DNA of 64,000 bases from Methanomicrobiaceae archaeon (lineage in GTDB: Archaea > Halobacteriota > Methanomicrobia > Methanomicrobiales > Methanomicrobiaceae), in assembly GCA_029762625.1 (NCBI GenBank), contig JARVGI010000002.1, positions 126,772-190,771 of the forward strand, given 5' to 3'. Made by a program: the position numbers and the translations under genes. A model generated the notes under the pieces. That model worked only from the letters and a program-made list of their open reading frames with translations, did not search any database and was not told where the DNA came from. Positions 20,047 to 28,404 of the stretch are shown here, piece after piece; within the stretch, counting starts at the first letter, position 1, and the number at the start of each line of letters is the position of its first letter.

Positions 20047-20370
20047 TCAGACCTCAAACGCAACTGCCGAGAGGATCTGTTGCACTGCCGCAGGCAGGTT
20101 CTCTTCCCCGCGCGCAAGGGTCTTTGCTCTCTCCTGTGCAGCCCCCTCCCCGATCGTCTCGATCTCCTGGCCCAATTTCGCCATTTCCGCATCGAAGTAC
20201 CGTTGCGCTTCTTCGATTCCCTCCTGCTCGGCCTGCGAAAGAATGCGTGCGGAATCCGCCCGTGCTTCGGCAATGACCTGTTCCGCGTATCGTTTTGCTT
20301 CTTCGAGCCGCATGCAGCATTCTTCCTCTGTGTGACGAATTTCCTGAAGCAGTCCTTTTTCGGCCTCCAT
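20047..20370 (-). CDS. atpH: A-type ATP synthase subunit H (peripheral stalk), cluster 2
   Basis: This 107-residue protein is one long coiled coil (HTEEECCMRLEEAKRYAEQVIAEARADS and on) with a short hydrophobic end (AAVQQILSAVAFEV). That is the architecture of subunit H, partner of subunit E in the peripheral stalk. It is the first ATPase subunit gene of the minus-strand cluster, 11 bases after a small upstream gene; GGAGGAGGAAG precedes the ATG. Sequence identity to the other H is low, as is common for this subunit, so the call rests on position and coiled-coil pattern. Confidence 0.85.
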   Translation of the reverse strand: MEAEKGLLQEIRHTEEECCMRLEEAKRYAEQVIAEARADSARILSQAEQEGIEEAQRYFDAEMAKLGQEIETIGEGAAQERAKTLARGEENLPAAVQQILSAVAFEV

Positions 20371-20381
20371 TCTTCCTCCTC

Positions 20382-20558
20382 CTACAATCCATGCCGATGT
20401 TTCAGCATGGATGTCATTCCATGCTGCCGCCTGCTCGGACCCACAGGTGGAAACAGGTCCTTCTCGTTTTCATGCGCCCTCTGTATCCGGTCCTCGCACC
20501 TCTCCAGCGCCTTTCTTTTCAGATTCTGGATCAGCAGCCGTGTGTTCTGGTTCATCAT
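20382..20558 (-). CDS. Small basic protein leading ATPase cluster 2
   Basis: This 58-residue frame is the first gene after the cluster 2 promoter and ends 11 bases before atpH. The ATG at 20558 follows GGGGAGAG; a longer version starting at 20594 would begin upstream of the predicted transcript start. The protein is basic and helical in its first half (NQNTRLLIQNLKRKALERCED) and ends in a His/Arg-rich tail. I know no family for it. Position suggests a small regulatory or assembly protein for this ATPase, or a coding leader; that is inference. The plus-strand cluster has no equivalent. Confidence 0.5.
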   Translation of the reverse strand: MMNQNTRLLIQNLKRKALERCEDRIQRAHENEKDLFPPVGPSRRQHGMTSMLKHRHGL

Positions 20559-20604
20559 CTCTCCCCTGCCTTCCATGGCAAAGGTACGTATCAATTAACT
20601 TCAA

Positions 20605-20614
20605 TTTATATATA
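20605..20614 (-). promoter_or_regulatory. Putative promoter of ATPase cluster 2
   Basis: TATATATAAA on the minus strand lies 47-56 bases upstream of the ATG at 20558, in a 60-base AT-rich block. A start about 25 bases downstream gives a leader of roughly 25 bases containing the GGGGAGAG ribosome site. This is one of the strongest TATA-like elements in the window. Confidence 0.6.
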
Positions 20615-20670
20615 CATTGCTATAATAATCATAAATGAAGGACCTGGCTGCATGAGGGGTAAATTAACTG

Positions 20671-21120
20671 CTATAGCGACGTATAGCACTTTCCACGGAT
20701 ATCGGCAACTGCAGGGCAAAAGTATTTATAAAAAAATGACAATCGGGTCCATTCCGTAGATAACGTCATTTGTATATCCGGGAATACTTCCCAAAGGGCA
20801 CGGTTCGAGATTGCATTCGGATCTGAAGCGAGTTTTCTGAGCGTTTCACCTGCATCATAGAACTCGCCGTTTTTTGCGAACATGATGGCAGAATCAAGTC
20901 CCTTGAGGATATTCTGGAAATCCTTTTCATGGGTTGCCGCCAGGGCATTCCCAGCCTCATGCAGGACCGATGACATCCCGTTGATGACAACCTCCGATGC
21001 CGCGCCACCTCCCCATGCAGTCTGCAGGTTGCCAGATTTCAGAAGGTAACGGTTGGCAAGCAGACGAAGGATGAGATCGATCTGGCCGCCGGTTTTCAAT
21101 CCGTACTCGTAGCATTTCAA
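20671..21120 (-). CDS. Hypothetical protein, 149 residues
   Basis: The frame begins MKCYEYGLKTGGQIDLILR, is mostly helical (GMSSVLHEAGNALAATHEK, then LDSAIMFAKNGEFYDAGETLRKLASDPNAIS), and has no membrane segment or recognised motif. Codon character looks genuine. A GAGGAGAATAC sequence precedes the ATG. It lies directly downstream of a decayed membrane-protein gene on the same strand. Its 3' end lies about 55 bases upstream of the cluster 2 promoter. The function is unknown. Confidence 0.6.
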   Translation of the reverse strand: MKCYEYGLKTGGQIDLILRLLANRYLLKSGNLQTAWGGGAASEVVINGMSSVLHEAGNALAATHEKDFQNILKGLDSAIMFAKNGEFYDAGETLRKLASDPNAISNRALWEVFPDIQMTLSTEWTRLSFFYKYFCPAVADIRGKCYTSL

Positions 21121-21249
21121 TGTATTCTCCTCGTTTATCCACCCCCTCCTGCCCGAGCCATCCCAGGGGAAACCGGTTCCGTTCTTGTTCAGCCTGCGAT
21201 ACCGACCGGTTTCGAAAGAGGATGAGCGCGAAAACCCCGGGCGTGTAGT

Positions 21250-21652
21250 TCACCGGAGAATCGCCGCAAGGCCGAGCGCACCGAGCGCCACGCCCAGCGT
21301 GGCGAGGAAGAAGCCGAGGGTGACCAGCAGGACCGATTTGATCTTCTCCCAGCGGAAAAGTCATGCGATGACCGGGCATGCGTCGAGAACTTCCTAGATG
21401 GCGAGCACCATCCCGAACGCACAGGAGGTCATCACTGCAAGCACCAGCCCTGCGGAGAGGCCCCCCGACGAGCCCGACGGGCACCGCGGTGGCCTGCAGA
21501 ATGAGGGTGGAGAAGACGATGCCCGGGATTCTGCCCGAGGGGACACCGCCCAAAGCACCGGGGATCAGGGGGATGACAAGGACGGCCACCATCACAATGA
21601 GAAGCGCCCTCGAGATCCGGCGCAACCATGCGAAAAGACCATTTCCGTCCAT
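21250..21652 (-). pseudogene. Decayed small multi-pass membrane protein
   Basis: The start is intact (GGGAGATTTCC before ATG; MDGNGLFAWLRRISRALLIV, then a hydrophobic segment and VFSTLILQATAVPVGLVGG). Coding then continues in another frame from about 21460 (LSAGLVLAVMTSCAFGMVLAI), meets an in-frame TAG and a TGA, and resumes as WEKIKSVLLVTLGFF and LGVALGALGLAAILR before a final stop near 21250. So there is one frameshift and two nonsense codons in what was a protein of about 130 residues with three or four membrane helices. The family is not recognised. Confidence 0.7.
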
Positions 21653-21726
21653 GGAAATCTCCCATCATGATAAGGCGGGGAATGTCGCGCACTCCATCTG
21701 AGCAGGGGTGGAGTACATAGAACAAT

Positions 21727-21752
21727 AGTATAAAAACATTTTTATAATATAT
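21727..21752 (+). promoter_or_regulatory. Putative promoter of the fasciclin lipoprotein gene
   Basis: This is an AT block with AGTATAAAAACA and TTTTTATAATATA. Transcription about 25 bases downstream would give a leader of about 30 bases ending in the strong ribosome site AAGGAGGAGCTGTC just before the ATG at 21797. Confidence 0.5.
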
Positions 21753-21796
21753 TGTAATTTATAGGCGAACAGCTTGATGCGCAAGGAGGAGCTGTC

Positions 21797-22531
21797 ATGA
21801 ACAGAAGTATGTGCTTGATAATTGTGGGACTCTGCATTGTGGGCACGATCCTGATCGCAGGGTGCGCAGAGCAGACAACGCCGGAAGCAACGCCGGCCCC
21901 TACTGAGGAGGTAACTCCCATGGTGCCTGAAATCACGCCCGAAGAGGTGGCGCCGGCAGAGGAGACGACTCCCGGGGAAGTGACAGAGGAAGCGACACCA
22001 GAGGTGACAGAGGAGGCCACCGAAGAAGCGCCGCCGGCCGCGGGCCAGACCGACATCTTTGGCACACTGGAGACGATGCCCGAATACTCGACTCTGCGTG
22101 ACCTGCTGGTCGCCGCGGGTCTTGACCAGACCCTGTCAACCGATGAGGTGCTCGCATCCGGTGCTCAATACACGCTATTTGCACCCAATAACGGGGCATT
22201 TTCCGCACTTGAAGAAGGTACCGAGGAAGCCCTGATGGCTGATATTGAAAACCTTCTCACGCCGGTCCTCTCCTACCATGTGGTGGAGGGCGTCTACACC
22301 GCCGAAGACCTTCAGGATGTCACCTTCCTGGATACGCTCGAGGGAACCCGCCTCTCTGTGGTAACGGTAGATGGTGGGGTAACCGTTGACGGTATCGCCG
22401 TTGTCGAGCCGGATATACTCGCCACGAACGGTGTTATTCACGGCATCGATGCGGTGCTGATTCCGCCGGGGATGACAGTGACGCCCGGAGGGGCGACCGA
22501 AGAAGCGAACGAAACATCCTCGGGGTATTAG
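21797..22531 (+). CDS. Fasciclin (FAS1) domain lipoprotein
   Basis: This 244-residue secreted protein has a hydrophobic signal ending in a lipobox-like LIAGC (Cys23), so it is probably lipid-anchored outside the membrane. Residues about 24-82 are a low-complexity linker rich in Glu, Thr and Pro. One FAS1 domain follows (about 84-228), with the family motifs YTLFAPNNGAFSAL, LLTPVLSYHVVEG and GVIHGIDAVLIPP. FAS1 domains mediate adhesion and matrix contacts. The gene stands alone with a strong ribosome site and promoter. The DNA of the linker is repetitive in GAGGTG/GAAG units, as expected for its composition. Confidence 0.93.
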   Translation: MNRSMCLIIVGLCIVGTILIAGCAEQTTPEATPAPTEEVTPMVPEITPEEVAPAEETTPGEVTEEATPEVTEEATEEAPPAAGQTDIFGTLETMPEYSTLRDLLVAAGLDQTLSTDEVLASGAQYTLFAPNNGAFSALEEGTEEALMADIENLLTPVLSYHVVEGVYTAEDLQDVTFLDTLEGTRLSVVTVDGGVTVDGIAVVEPDILATNGVIHGIDAVLIPPGMTVTPGGATEEANETSSGY

Positions 22532-22705
22532 ACCGAACAACCAATACCCCCCAATTTTCAGCTGCCGAAAGGGGAGAGCGGAGCATTGATCCGACATTTG
22601 TATCCGCAGGGCGGAGGCATCCCGGCATATTCAGGGCGATCGAGATTGTCGCATGCAATGCGTACACGACTGCGGAAACGCCCCGCGTATCCTGTGAATT
22701 GAGAG

Positions 22706-23895
22706 TTACCGGACTTTCATTCCTTCTCGTTGCTCCCGCGCGAGAATTTCCATGACCTCATCGGCGTAGCGCCCCTGCCGCAGGAGATCGGCCATGATCC
22801 GCATTGGGGTGCTGATGTGGGAAAAAACATCCGGTAGCCCTCGCACAGGTAGTTCAAGCCCGCTTCGCCGTCCGGTGTCTCGGCAAACCGGTTCCTGGGG
22901 CACCCGCCCTGGCAGGCGAAGCGGACGGGGCATTTGCGGCAGGCGAGGGGAAGGGTGTCCCGTTTGGCCTGGCCGAACCGCCGCTGCTGTTCCGAGCGGA
23001 CGAGTGCTGCCAGGGGCGTCTCCCTGATGTTGCCCAGGAGGCAGTCCGGCTGCACGAAATGATCGCAGGAGTAGAGGTCGCCGTTGTGCTCCAGTGCGAC
23101 GGCAGCACCGCAGGTGTGCGCAAACGTGCAGAGCCCGGGAGGGTGGCCAACCCATGCAGCGAGAGCCGTATCGAAGTGCTGTACGAACATCTCTCCCACA
23201 TCACGGCGCACCCACTCGTCGAAGACGGTGCAGAGGAACCGCCCCCACTGCGCCGGGCGGACCGACCGATCGGTCGCCGTATCCCCCTCCCGGTCCACGA
23301 TGGGGATGAACTGGACAAATCTCGCCCCGACATCGTCCCGGAAAAAACGGTAGATATCAAGGGGATGATCGCCGTTTGCGGCATGCACCGCACAGAGGAT
23401 GTTGTACTCCACCCCATGCTCCTGCAGTCGTCCAAGCCCCCGCATCACCCGTGCGAACGTCCCCTCTCCCCGCCTGTCCACCCGGCAGGAATCGTGCAGT
23501 GCCTTGGGCCCGTCGATGCTGATCCCGACGAGGAAGTGGTGCTGTTTGAAGAATGCGCACCATTCTTCGTCGAGCAGGGTGCCGTTGGTCTGGATGGTAT
23601 AGTTCACCTGCATGCCGGGTCTGGCGTACTGCCCGGCAAGATCCACCGAGCGGCGGTAGAACTCGAGGCCAATGAGGGTGGGCTCGCCCCCCTGCCAGGC
23701 GATGGTCACCGCGGGCACCTGCTGGGCCTCGATGTACTGGCGGAGAAACTCCGCCAGCAGGTCATCAGCCATGCGAAAGGTGCCGCCGGGGTAGAGCTCG
23801 GCTTTGGGGAGATAGAAGCAGTAGCGGCAGGCGAGGTTGCACTGCGCCCCCGCGGGCTTGGCGAGCACGTGGAAGGAGGGGGGTGGGGTGCTCAT
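22706..23895 (-). CDS. Anaerobic sulfatase-maturating radical SAM enzyme, frameshifted near C-terminus
   Basis: anSME enzymes convert the active-site Cys or Ser of sulfatases to formylglycine. The radical SAM cluster motif CNLACRYC (Cys19, 23, 26) is followed by WQGGEPTLIGLEFY. The C-terminal SPASM region has CTFAHTCGAAVALEHNGDLYSCDHFV and CRKCPVRFACQGGCPRNRF, typical of anSME. At a run of six A (22822-22827, plus strand) the frame breaks. The original frame continues into nonsense-like residues and stops at 22717. The adjacent frame gives a natural end, SHISTPMRIMADLLRQGRYADEVMEIL, stopping at 22706. One extra base in the run would restore a protein of about 396 residues. An arylsulfatase substrate candidate lies 11 kb away. 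Confidence 0.88.
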
Positions 23896-23985
23896 GGGGC
23901 CGAATCGCCCTGTCCCCAGATATACCCTTTCCTCGATGGTTACCGACCACCGATCTCGACCGCAAGAGCATGGGGGAGACGGTGT

Positions 23986-24528
23986 TCACCGCATCATGAT
24001 CCCCGCCACGATGGCTGCTATCCCGCCGAAGATGGCGAGGATGCCGAATGTCCAGGGCAGGATAATGGCGCCGGAGAGGGGGTTGACGAGCAGCAGGATG
24101 CCCAGGACAATGACCAGGATGCCCAGGAGGGCCGTGCCCCATCCCCCGCCCTTCAATCCCCAGGCGAGCCTGACCGCACCGTAGATGATCGCCCAGATGG
24201 CGATCATGATCACGAAGAACGACAGCAAAACAATGGTGCTGTAGATGGGATAGGCCACTATCGCCAGCCCGGCGAGGATGCCCAGCACCCCGCTGAGCAC
24301 TTTCCACCCCCAGTTCGACCGGTCCATAAACAGCCCGACCAGCGAAAAAACCCCGCCGATCAGCCAGAAGATCCCCAGCACGGTGATGAGGGTGACCGTG
24401 GTGATGCCCGGGGCAAAGATCAGGAAGAGACCGACGATGAGGGCGATGATCCCCTCCAGCAGGACCAGCCACCAGGGAGCCGCCATCGCTTCATAGCCCG
24501 GTCCGTATGTGGTTGCAGATGATTCCAT
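23986..24528 (-). CDS. HdeD/DUF308 family membrane protein
   Basis: This 180-residue protein has six closely spaced helices: WWLVLLEGIIALIVGLFLIF, then VLGIFWLIGGVFSLVGLF, VLSGVLGILAGLAIVAYP, LLSFFVIMIAIWAIIYGAVRL, ALLGILVIVLGILLLVNP and FGILAIFGGIAAIVAGI. The repeated GI-x-x-hydrophobic-GLxL pattern and the Pro ending each second helix are typical of the HdeD/DUF308 family, linked to acid resistance in enterobacteria but of unknown role in archaea. It is a single gene, followed 90 bases later by the maturase on the same strand. Confidence 0.85.
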   Translation of the reverse strand: MESSATTYGPGYEAMAAPWWLVLLEGIIALIVGLFLIFAPGITTVTLITVLGIFWLIGGVFSLVGLFMDRSNWGWKVLSGVLGILAGLAIVAYPIYSTIVLLSFFVIMIAIWAIIYGAVRLAWGLKGGGWGTALLGILVIVLGILLLVNPLSGAIILPWTFGILAIFGGIAAIVAGIMMR

Positions 24529-24923
24529 CCAGTTTCACTCCAGAATTTCTTTGGTTTTCAATCTCGTGTGGTAATCATGCCCTACCGAATGGCTGAAGAA
24601 TCTGGAAAAACGGATTATCTGAATATATGCCTGCATGAGGCGGAATTTCGGCGTGTATCCATGTGGGTCATGAGGTATCCCTTCGGTAGAATGAGCCTAC
24701 TGTGCCTCCCCCTCATATAAGGATTGTCCCATACCACGACCGGGAAACGGTGGCATCCGGCGCGTACCTTGAACAGGGGAGGGGCACCCTTCACACCGGG
24801 CCGATGAACCCGGCGTTCATCTCCATGCCACGACCCTGCCCGATGAACCGGACAGGAACTGCAGCACCGTCCCTGATTGGTCATGTATCATTTTTATAAA
24901 CCCGAAAGAATATGGGGTGCAGC
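24529..24923. other. Intergenic region, 395 bases
   Basis: No gene is supported. A TATA-like TTTTTATAAA at 24891-24900 stands about 25 bases before the ATG at 24924 and would yield an almost leaderless transcript of the P-type ATPase remnant. Confidence 0.5.
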
Positions 24924-25710
24924 ATGGCGAAGGGTGAAGACAAGGAGAAAGGGAAGCGCAAGGCAAAAACCAGGGCCGAGGCGCAATCCGGCATTCCCGC
25001 GGCATCCGACCTTCCGGGTCATGAGGGAGCGGGGGATCTACGACAATCTGTTCAATTTCATTCGCTTCCAGATGACATCGCTGGTGGCATACATCGCGTC
25101 GTATCTGGGTGCGGCGTTCTTTTTCATCACCGGTGGTGTGCCGTTTGCTCCGTTCGTCGTCCTGTGTATCAATTTCCTGGTCCAGGTGCCCGTGGCCCTC
25201 GCCCTCGGCTTCGACAAACCCGCACCCGATCTGATGGAGCGCACGCCGCGTCCGCTCGGCCAGCCCGTCCTCACCCGCACGCAATGGGCGCACATCGGGT
25301 TTATCGGGCTTCTCACCGCGGCCGGCACCCTGTTCCTGGCAGCAGTCGCTGAGGCGGCGGGCATTCTGGTGGCCGCCACTATGGCCTTCGTCGTCTTCTC
25401 GCTGTTCTGCGTCTCCCGCGGTTTGAGCTGCCGCAGTGAAACCAAGAGCGCGTTCAACCGGGATGTCCTGCATGATCGACACCAGTTGATGCTCTACGGC
25501 CTTGCCCTGCTGCTCACCTTCCTGCCGACTGAGCTGAACTTCCTGCAGCGCGGCCTGGGGCTGACCTCGCTTGGCGGCGACCAGTGGCTGCTCTGCATCG
25601 GTTTCGCCATAGCCCTTCTGCTTGTCGACGAGGTCATCAAGGTATTCCTGCGCAGCCAGCGCGAGCACGAAGCGACAACTCCTGCAATCGGAGTGCCGGC
25701 CGAGGTATAA
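24924..25710 (+). pseudogene. Cation P-type ATPase remnant with internal deletion
   Basis: Two pieces of a P2-type cation ATPase are joined. The first about 30 codons (MAKGEDKEKGKRKAKTRAEA and on) look like a normal charged N-terminus behind a promoter. Near 25012-25025 the sequence jumps, in another frame, to RERGIYDNLFNFIRFQMTSL. This is the region just after the catalytic core, followed by the whole C-terminal membrane domain (INFLVQVPVALALGFDKPAPDLMERTPRPLGQPVLTR, abbreviated, to the stop at 25710). The actuator, nucleotide-binding and DKTGT phosphorylation regions, about 550-650 residues, are missing. The C-terminal piece remains fully open for about 230 codons, so the deletion may be recent. 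It cannot pump. Confidence 0.8.
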
Positions 25711-25878
25711 ACGCCCGGGCATGCGCGTATTCCTGGCTGCGCCTTCCAGGCTCTCCGGCAACGAGGGTGTTTGGGCCAACCCTCGTATACCGCTGAAAAC
25801 AGGTCCCCTCAGTTCGGTGCACGCATCGGGGACGGGATATTCTGAAATAAATGGAAGAGATTCTGTCCCCGGACTGCT

Positions 25879-26442
25879 TCATCGCGCCGGGGCAGCCATC
25901 GGCTTCTTCTTCTCCTCCGCTTCCGCAGCCTCGACTGCTTTCCGAAGCGCCGCTCCGGCCAGAATGAGGGCTTCCGGGGTGACCAGGCCCTCGGCGATGA
26001 GGAACCCGTTGGCATCGCGGAGCGCCTGCTTGAAGCTCTTCGCCCAGAGGTGTTCGATGAGGAAGACCGCTGCGGCGGTGTCGTTCGGGATGGCGTCGGC
26101 GATGCTCCGGACGTCCTCCTCGGTCATCCCGAAGCTCTGCTCGGCGGCAGCCATGGCGCCGAGCTCGGCGCCTTTCCGTGCCCCCTCCTCTCCGGCGGCC
26201 CCGAGGCCCATGAGTGCGCCGATGGCAGCGCCGAAGCGCTCCCGTTCCTCCTCGTCGAGCTGGGTGGCCTCCATGGCGGTGACATCACCGTCGGCATCTT
26301 TGTACACAAACCGCAAGTCAATCAGCCTGACAACTCCCTTCTCCATCGCCGACCCGAGCGCCTCCCGAATCTGGCCGTGGAAGTCCGGGTTCTCGAACCC
26401 GACGACCAGGAGCTGCATCGGTCCATACATAACTTCAGCCAT
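25879..26442 (-). CDS. DUF6325-like protein, paralogue 2
   Basis: This 187-residue protein (MAEVMYGPMQLLVVGFENPDF, then VVRLIDLRFVYKDADGD) matches DUF6325. The middle is Ala/Gly-rich (IGALMGLGAAGEEGARKGAELGAM), and the C-terminal half (DTAAAVFLIEHLWAKSFKQALRDANGFLIAEGLVTPEALIL, abbreviated) parallels the copy at 1110-1673. The ATG at 26442 is chosen because AGGGGGAATA lies upstream; the frame extends to 26466. It ends in a short Lys/Pro/Ala tail. No function is known; the family often appears with stress-related small membrane proteins, as it does here. Confidence 0.8.
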   Translation of the reverse strand: MAEVMYGPMQLLVVGFENPDFHGQIREALGSAMEKGVVRLIDLRFVYKDADGDVTAMEATQLDEEERERFGAAIGALMGLGAAGEEGARKGAELGAMAAAEQSFGMTEEDVRSIADAIPNDTAAAVFLIEHLWAKSFKQALRDANGFLIAEGLVTPEALILAGAALRKAVEAAEAEEKKKPMAAPAR

Positions 26443-26781
26443 TTCTTGTATTCCCCCTGACAACATTCATGGGTTGCGTGCCCGCACCCGTGATCCGTTG
26501 ATCTCGTGCTGCACTGCGAATGCAGCTGCGGAGTGGCTCCTCCTGCAGTCTTTTCGCCTATCGCCGGAGGTATGCTCACTTGAGGCGGGTCCGAACCACA
26601 ATGGGATGCAGAATATAAAAATATACTTATATTGTTTGGATGGTCCAAAATATCTGAATATTTACCGATTTATGGGCTTTTCCTCCCCATTCGAGATGCC
26701 AATGCCCTTTCGGCTCTTTATGCATCGCTGTCTCGACGGACCTGTTGGTTGCCCGTCGTCCGTTTCATCCCCCATATCGGC
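26443..26781. other. Intergenic region, 339 bases
   Basis: No gene is seen. An AT-rich block (26611-26666) contains near-palindromic ATATAAAAATATACTTATAT. It could serve as a distant promoter for the DUF6325 gene or as a termination region of the gene at 26782-27318. Confidence 0.4.
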
Positions 26782-27318
26782 TTAATCATGCGCCATCTGG
26801 TCGATCGCCGCCGTAATGGCGAGGACGAGTGCGTCATCGTACCCCGGCTCCACCTCCACGCCGTAGGAGTCCCGGATCCGGAACCATTTTTTTGAGGCCT
26901 CCGCAACCCGCTTCCGCCCGGCCTCGATGCGGTACTCGTGGTCGAGAATGTTCCCCTGCACGTCCCAGTCTTCCTGCCCGGAAATCTTCACCGTCCAGTG
27001 GTCACGGAGCGGCGAGATCAGGGCTTTCTTGATCGTCGCCGCCGTGCCGCCTTCCGCCTTCTCGATCTCCATGGTGTCCTTGATATGGAGCATCCTCTCC
27101 TGGATCTTGTAGAGTTCCTGCCCCTCCCTGTTCTGGAGGATCAGGGTGTTGCGTATGCGGAGCGCTTTGCCGTCCACTTTGAATGCTCGCTCTCCCGCTT
27201 CGTTCTCGATCCAGTAGTCGTCTCCGATGGAGACCATTTTTTCACGCATTTTATACCGGTGTGTGCCGCCGGCCTCTTCGCGAGCCCGCAGGCCCCCTTC
27301 TGCTCGTCTTCGCATCAT
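26782..27318 (-). CDS. LURP-one-related (Tubby C-like fold) protein
   Basis: This roughly 178-residue protein begins with a basic stretch and then YKMREKMVSIGDDYWIENEAGERAFKVDGKALRIRNTLILQN (abbreviated). The alternating beta-strand pattern, with YKIQERMLHIKDTMEIEK and DWDVQGNILDHEYRIEA, is that of the LOR family, which shares the Tubby/scramblase fold. The family may bind membrane lipid; the archaeal role is unknown. The end VEVEPGYDDALVLAITAAIDQM fits the usual C-terminal helix. GAGAGGATG lies before the ATG at 27318. Confidence 0.88.
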   Translation of the reverse strand: MMRRRAEGGLRAREEAGGTHRYKMREKMVSIGDDYWIENEAGERAFKVDGKALRIRNTLILQNREGQELYKIQERMLHIKDTMEIEKAEGGTAATIKKALISPLRDHWTVKISGQEDWDVQGNILDHEYRIEAGRKRVAEASKKWFRIRDSYGVEVEPGYDDALVLAITAAIDQMAHD

Positions 27319-27639
27319 GTGACATCCTCTCATGCTTGTATGCGCTGTCGTCGCCCTGTCCTGATTTCGGGTGGCGGTGTGGTTCTTCGACGAGATCGCA
27401 CCATCCTGGTGATCGGACGGTCAGAATCGGCAGGGAAGACAGCTGCCTGCGCCAATTGTATTGCATGTATATTATACTAGCTCTAACAATTGCATTACTG
27501 CGGTTCTGGATGCCGGGATTGGCGCATCCGGCGTGATGAAGCGGTCATGGACGACATGATCAGATCCTGCTTCCAGTGCGCCCGACCATATCGCGGAAGG
27601 AACTGATCCCCCTTCAGATCCCCGGACGGCTTTCCGCAT
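27319..27639. other. Intergenic region, 321 bases, with repeated CAATTG sites
   Basis: No gene is supported. AT-rich DNA at 27453-27497 contains two CAATTG sites 34 bases apart (27453-27458 and 27487-27492), each next to a TGCAT/GCATT sequence and flanking TATATTATA. This may be a promoter with operator-like repeats for the LURP-one gene, although the leader would be about 125 bases. Confidence 0.35.
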
Positions 27640-28023
27640 TCATCGCCCCTTCAGCACTCCTCCCAGCAGCCCTCCCAGATAGCCCATGAGGGCCAGGAGC
27701 GGGATGAGCATCAAGGTGACGAAGACCGTCGATCCAAGGAACTGAAGAAGGATGAGATCGCTCGGGGCGGCTTCGATCCCCAGCATGGCAATGATAACCG
27801 CCAGGACAAGCGCGTTGAAGAGGCCGGTGTAGACCCCTGCTTTTCCTCCCGTGCTCGTTCCTCCCCCGGCGAACCACGCCGCAATAAAACCGCCGATAAA
27901 CGCACCGCCGATCGTAATCAGGTAATTGATGACGAGTGCGACAATAAGCCCGAATATCACCCCGATCCAGAACGTCCGTGGCTCTCCTTCTGGCATGTAC
28001 CGTTCCTGCCTGTTCTCCACCAT
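27640..28023 (-). CDS. Small four-helix membrane protein, DUF5518-like
   Basis: This 127-residue protein has four hydrophobic helices: TFWIGVIFGLIVALVINYLI, GGAFIGGFIAAWFAGG, GLFNALVLAVIIAMLGI and FVTLMLIPLLALMGYLGGLLGG. Glycine zippers and the GG-x-GG loops resemble archaeal DUF5518 membrane proteins; no activity is known. A TATA element (28071-28080, TTTATATACA on the minus strand) lies about 48 bases upstream of the ATG. An internal ATG at 27996 preceded by GGAACGGT is an alternative start. Confidence 0.75.
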   Translation of the reverse strand: MVENRQERYMPEGEPRTFWIGVIFGLIVALVINYLITIGGAFIGGFIAAWFAGGGTSTGGKAGVYTGLFNALVLAVIIAMLGIEAAPSDLILLQFLGSTVFVTLMLIPLLALMGYLGGLLGGVLKGR

Positions 28024-28404
28024 GGATCCGATTGGATACCGCCGGGGAACAGAACGTGAATATTCTCAGCTGTATATAAAGGTGTGGCTATAGAATTTAC
28101 GACTGGCACGTAGGGGAACTCATGACCGCCGCCCCGATAGTGGTCTGCAATTGGACCATGAGGAAACGGACGAGATCACTTGAATGGAGGCCGGATCCAT
28201 CGTTCTACCATCTTCCTCATCGTAAGGTAAACGATTCCCGTCAATAGAGGGAAGAGGGGCATCGGTGATCCCTCACCCCGGACACCGCTCCTTCTGCTAT
28301 CCAACAGGATCTCTGCACGCGTGTTCCTGCGCACCAACCCCATGTGACCCGGTCATCAAACGCCCCGAATCCGGAATCGATCCCCAGGTGTCTCTGTCCG
28401 CGTT
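28024..28404. other. Intergenic region, 381 bases, with promoter
   Basis: It holds TTTATATACA (28071-28080, minus strand), the likely TATA box of the gene ending at 28023. The rest shows no coding character. Confidence 0.5.

Noticed and set aside
23059-24522. 487-codon plus-strand open frame
   Set aside because: It is antisense to the maturase and HdeD genes, and its second half is a Gln/Asp/Glu-rich string mirroring membrane helices on the other strand.
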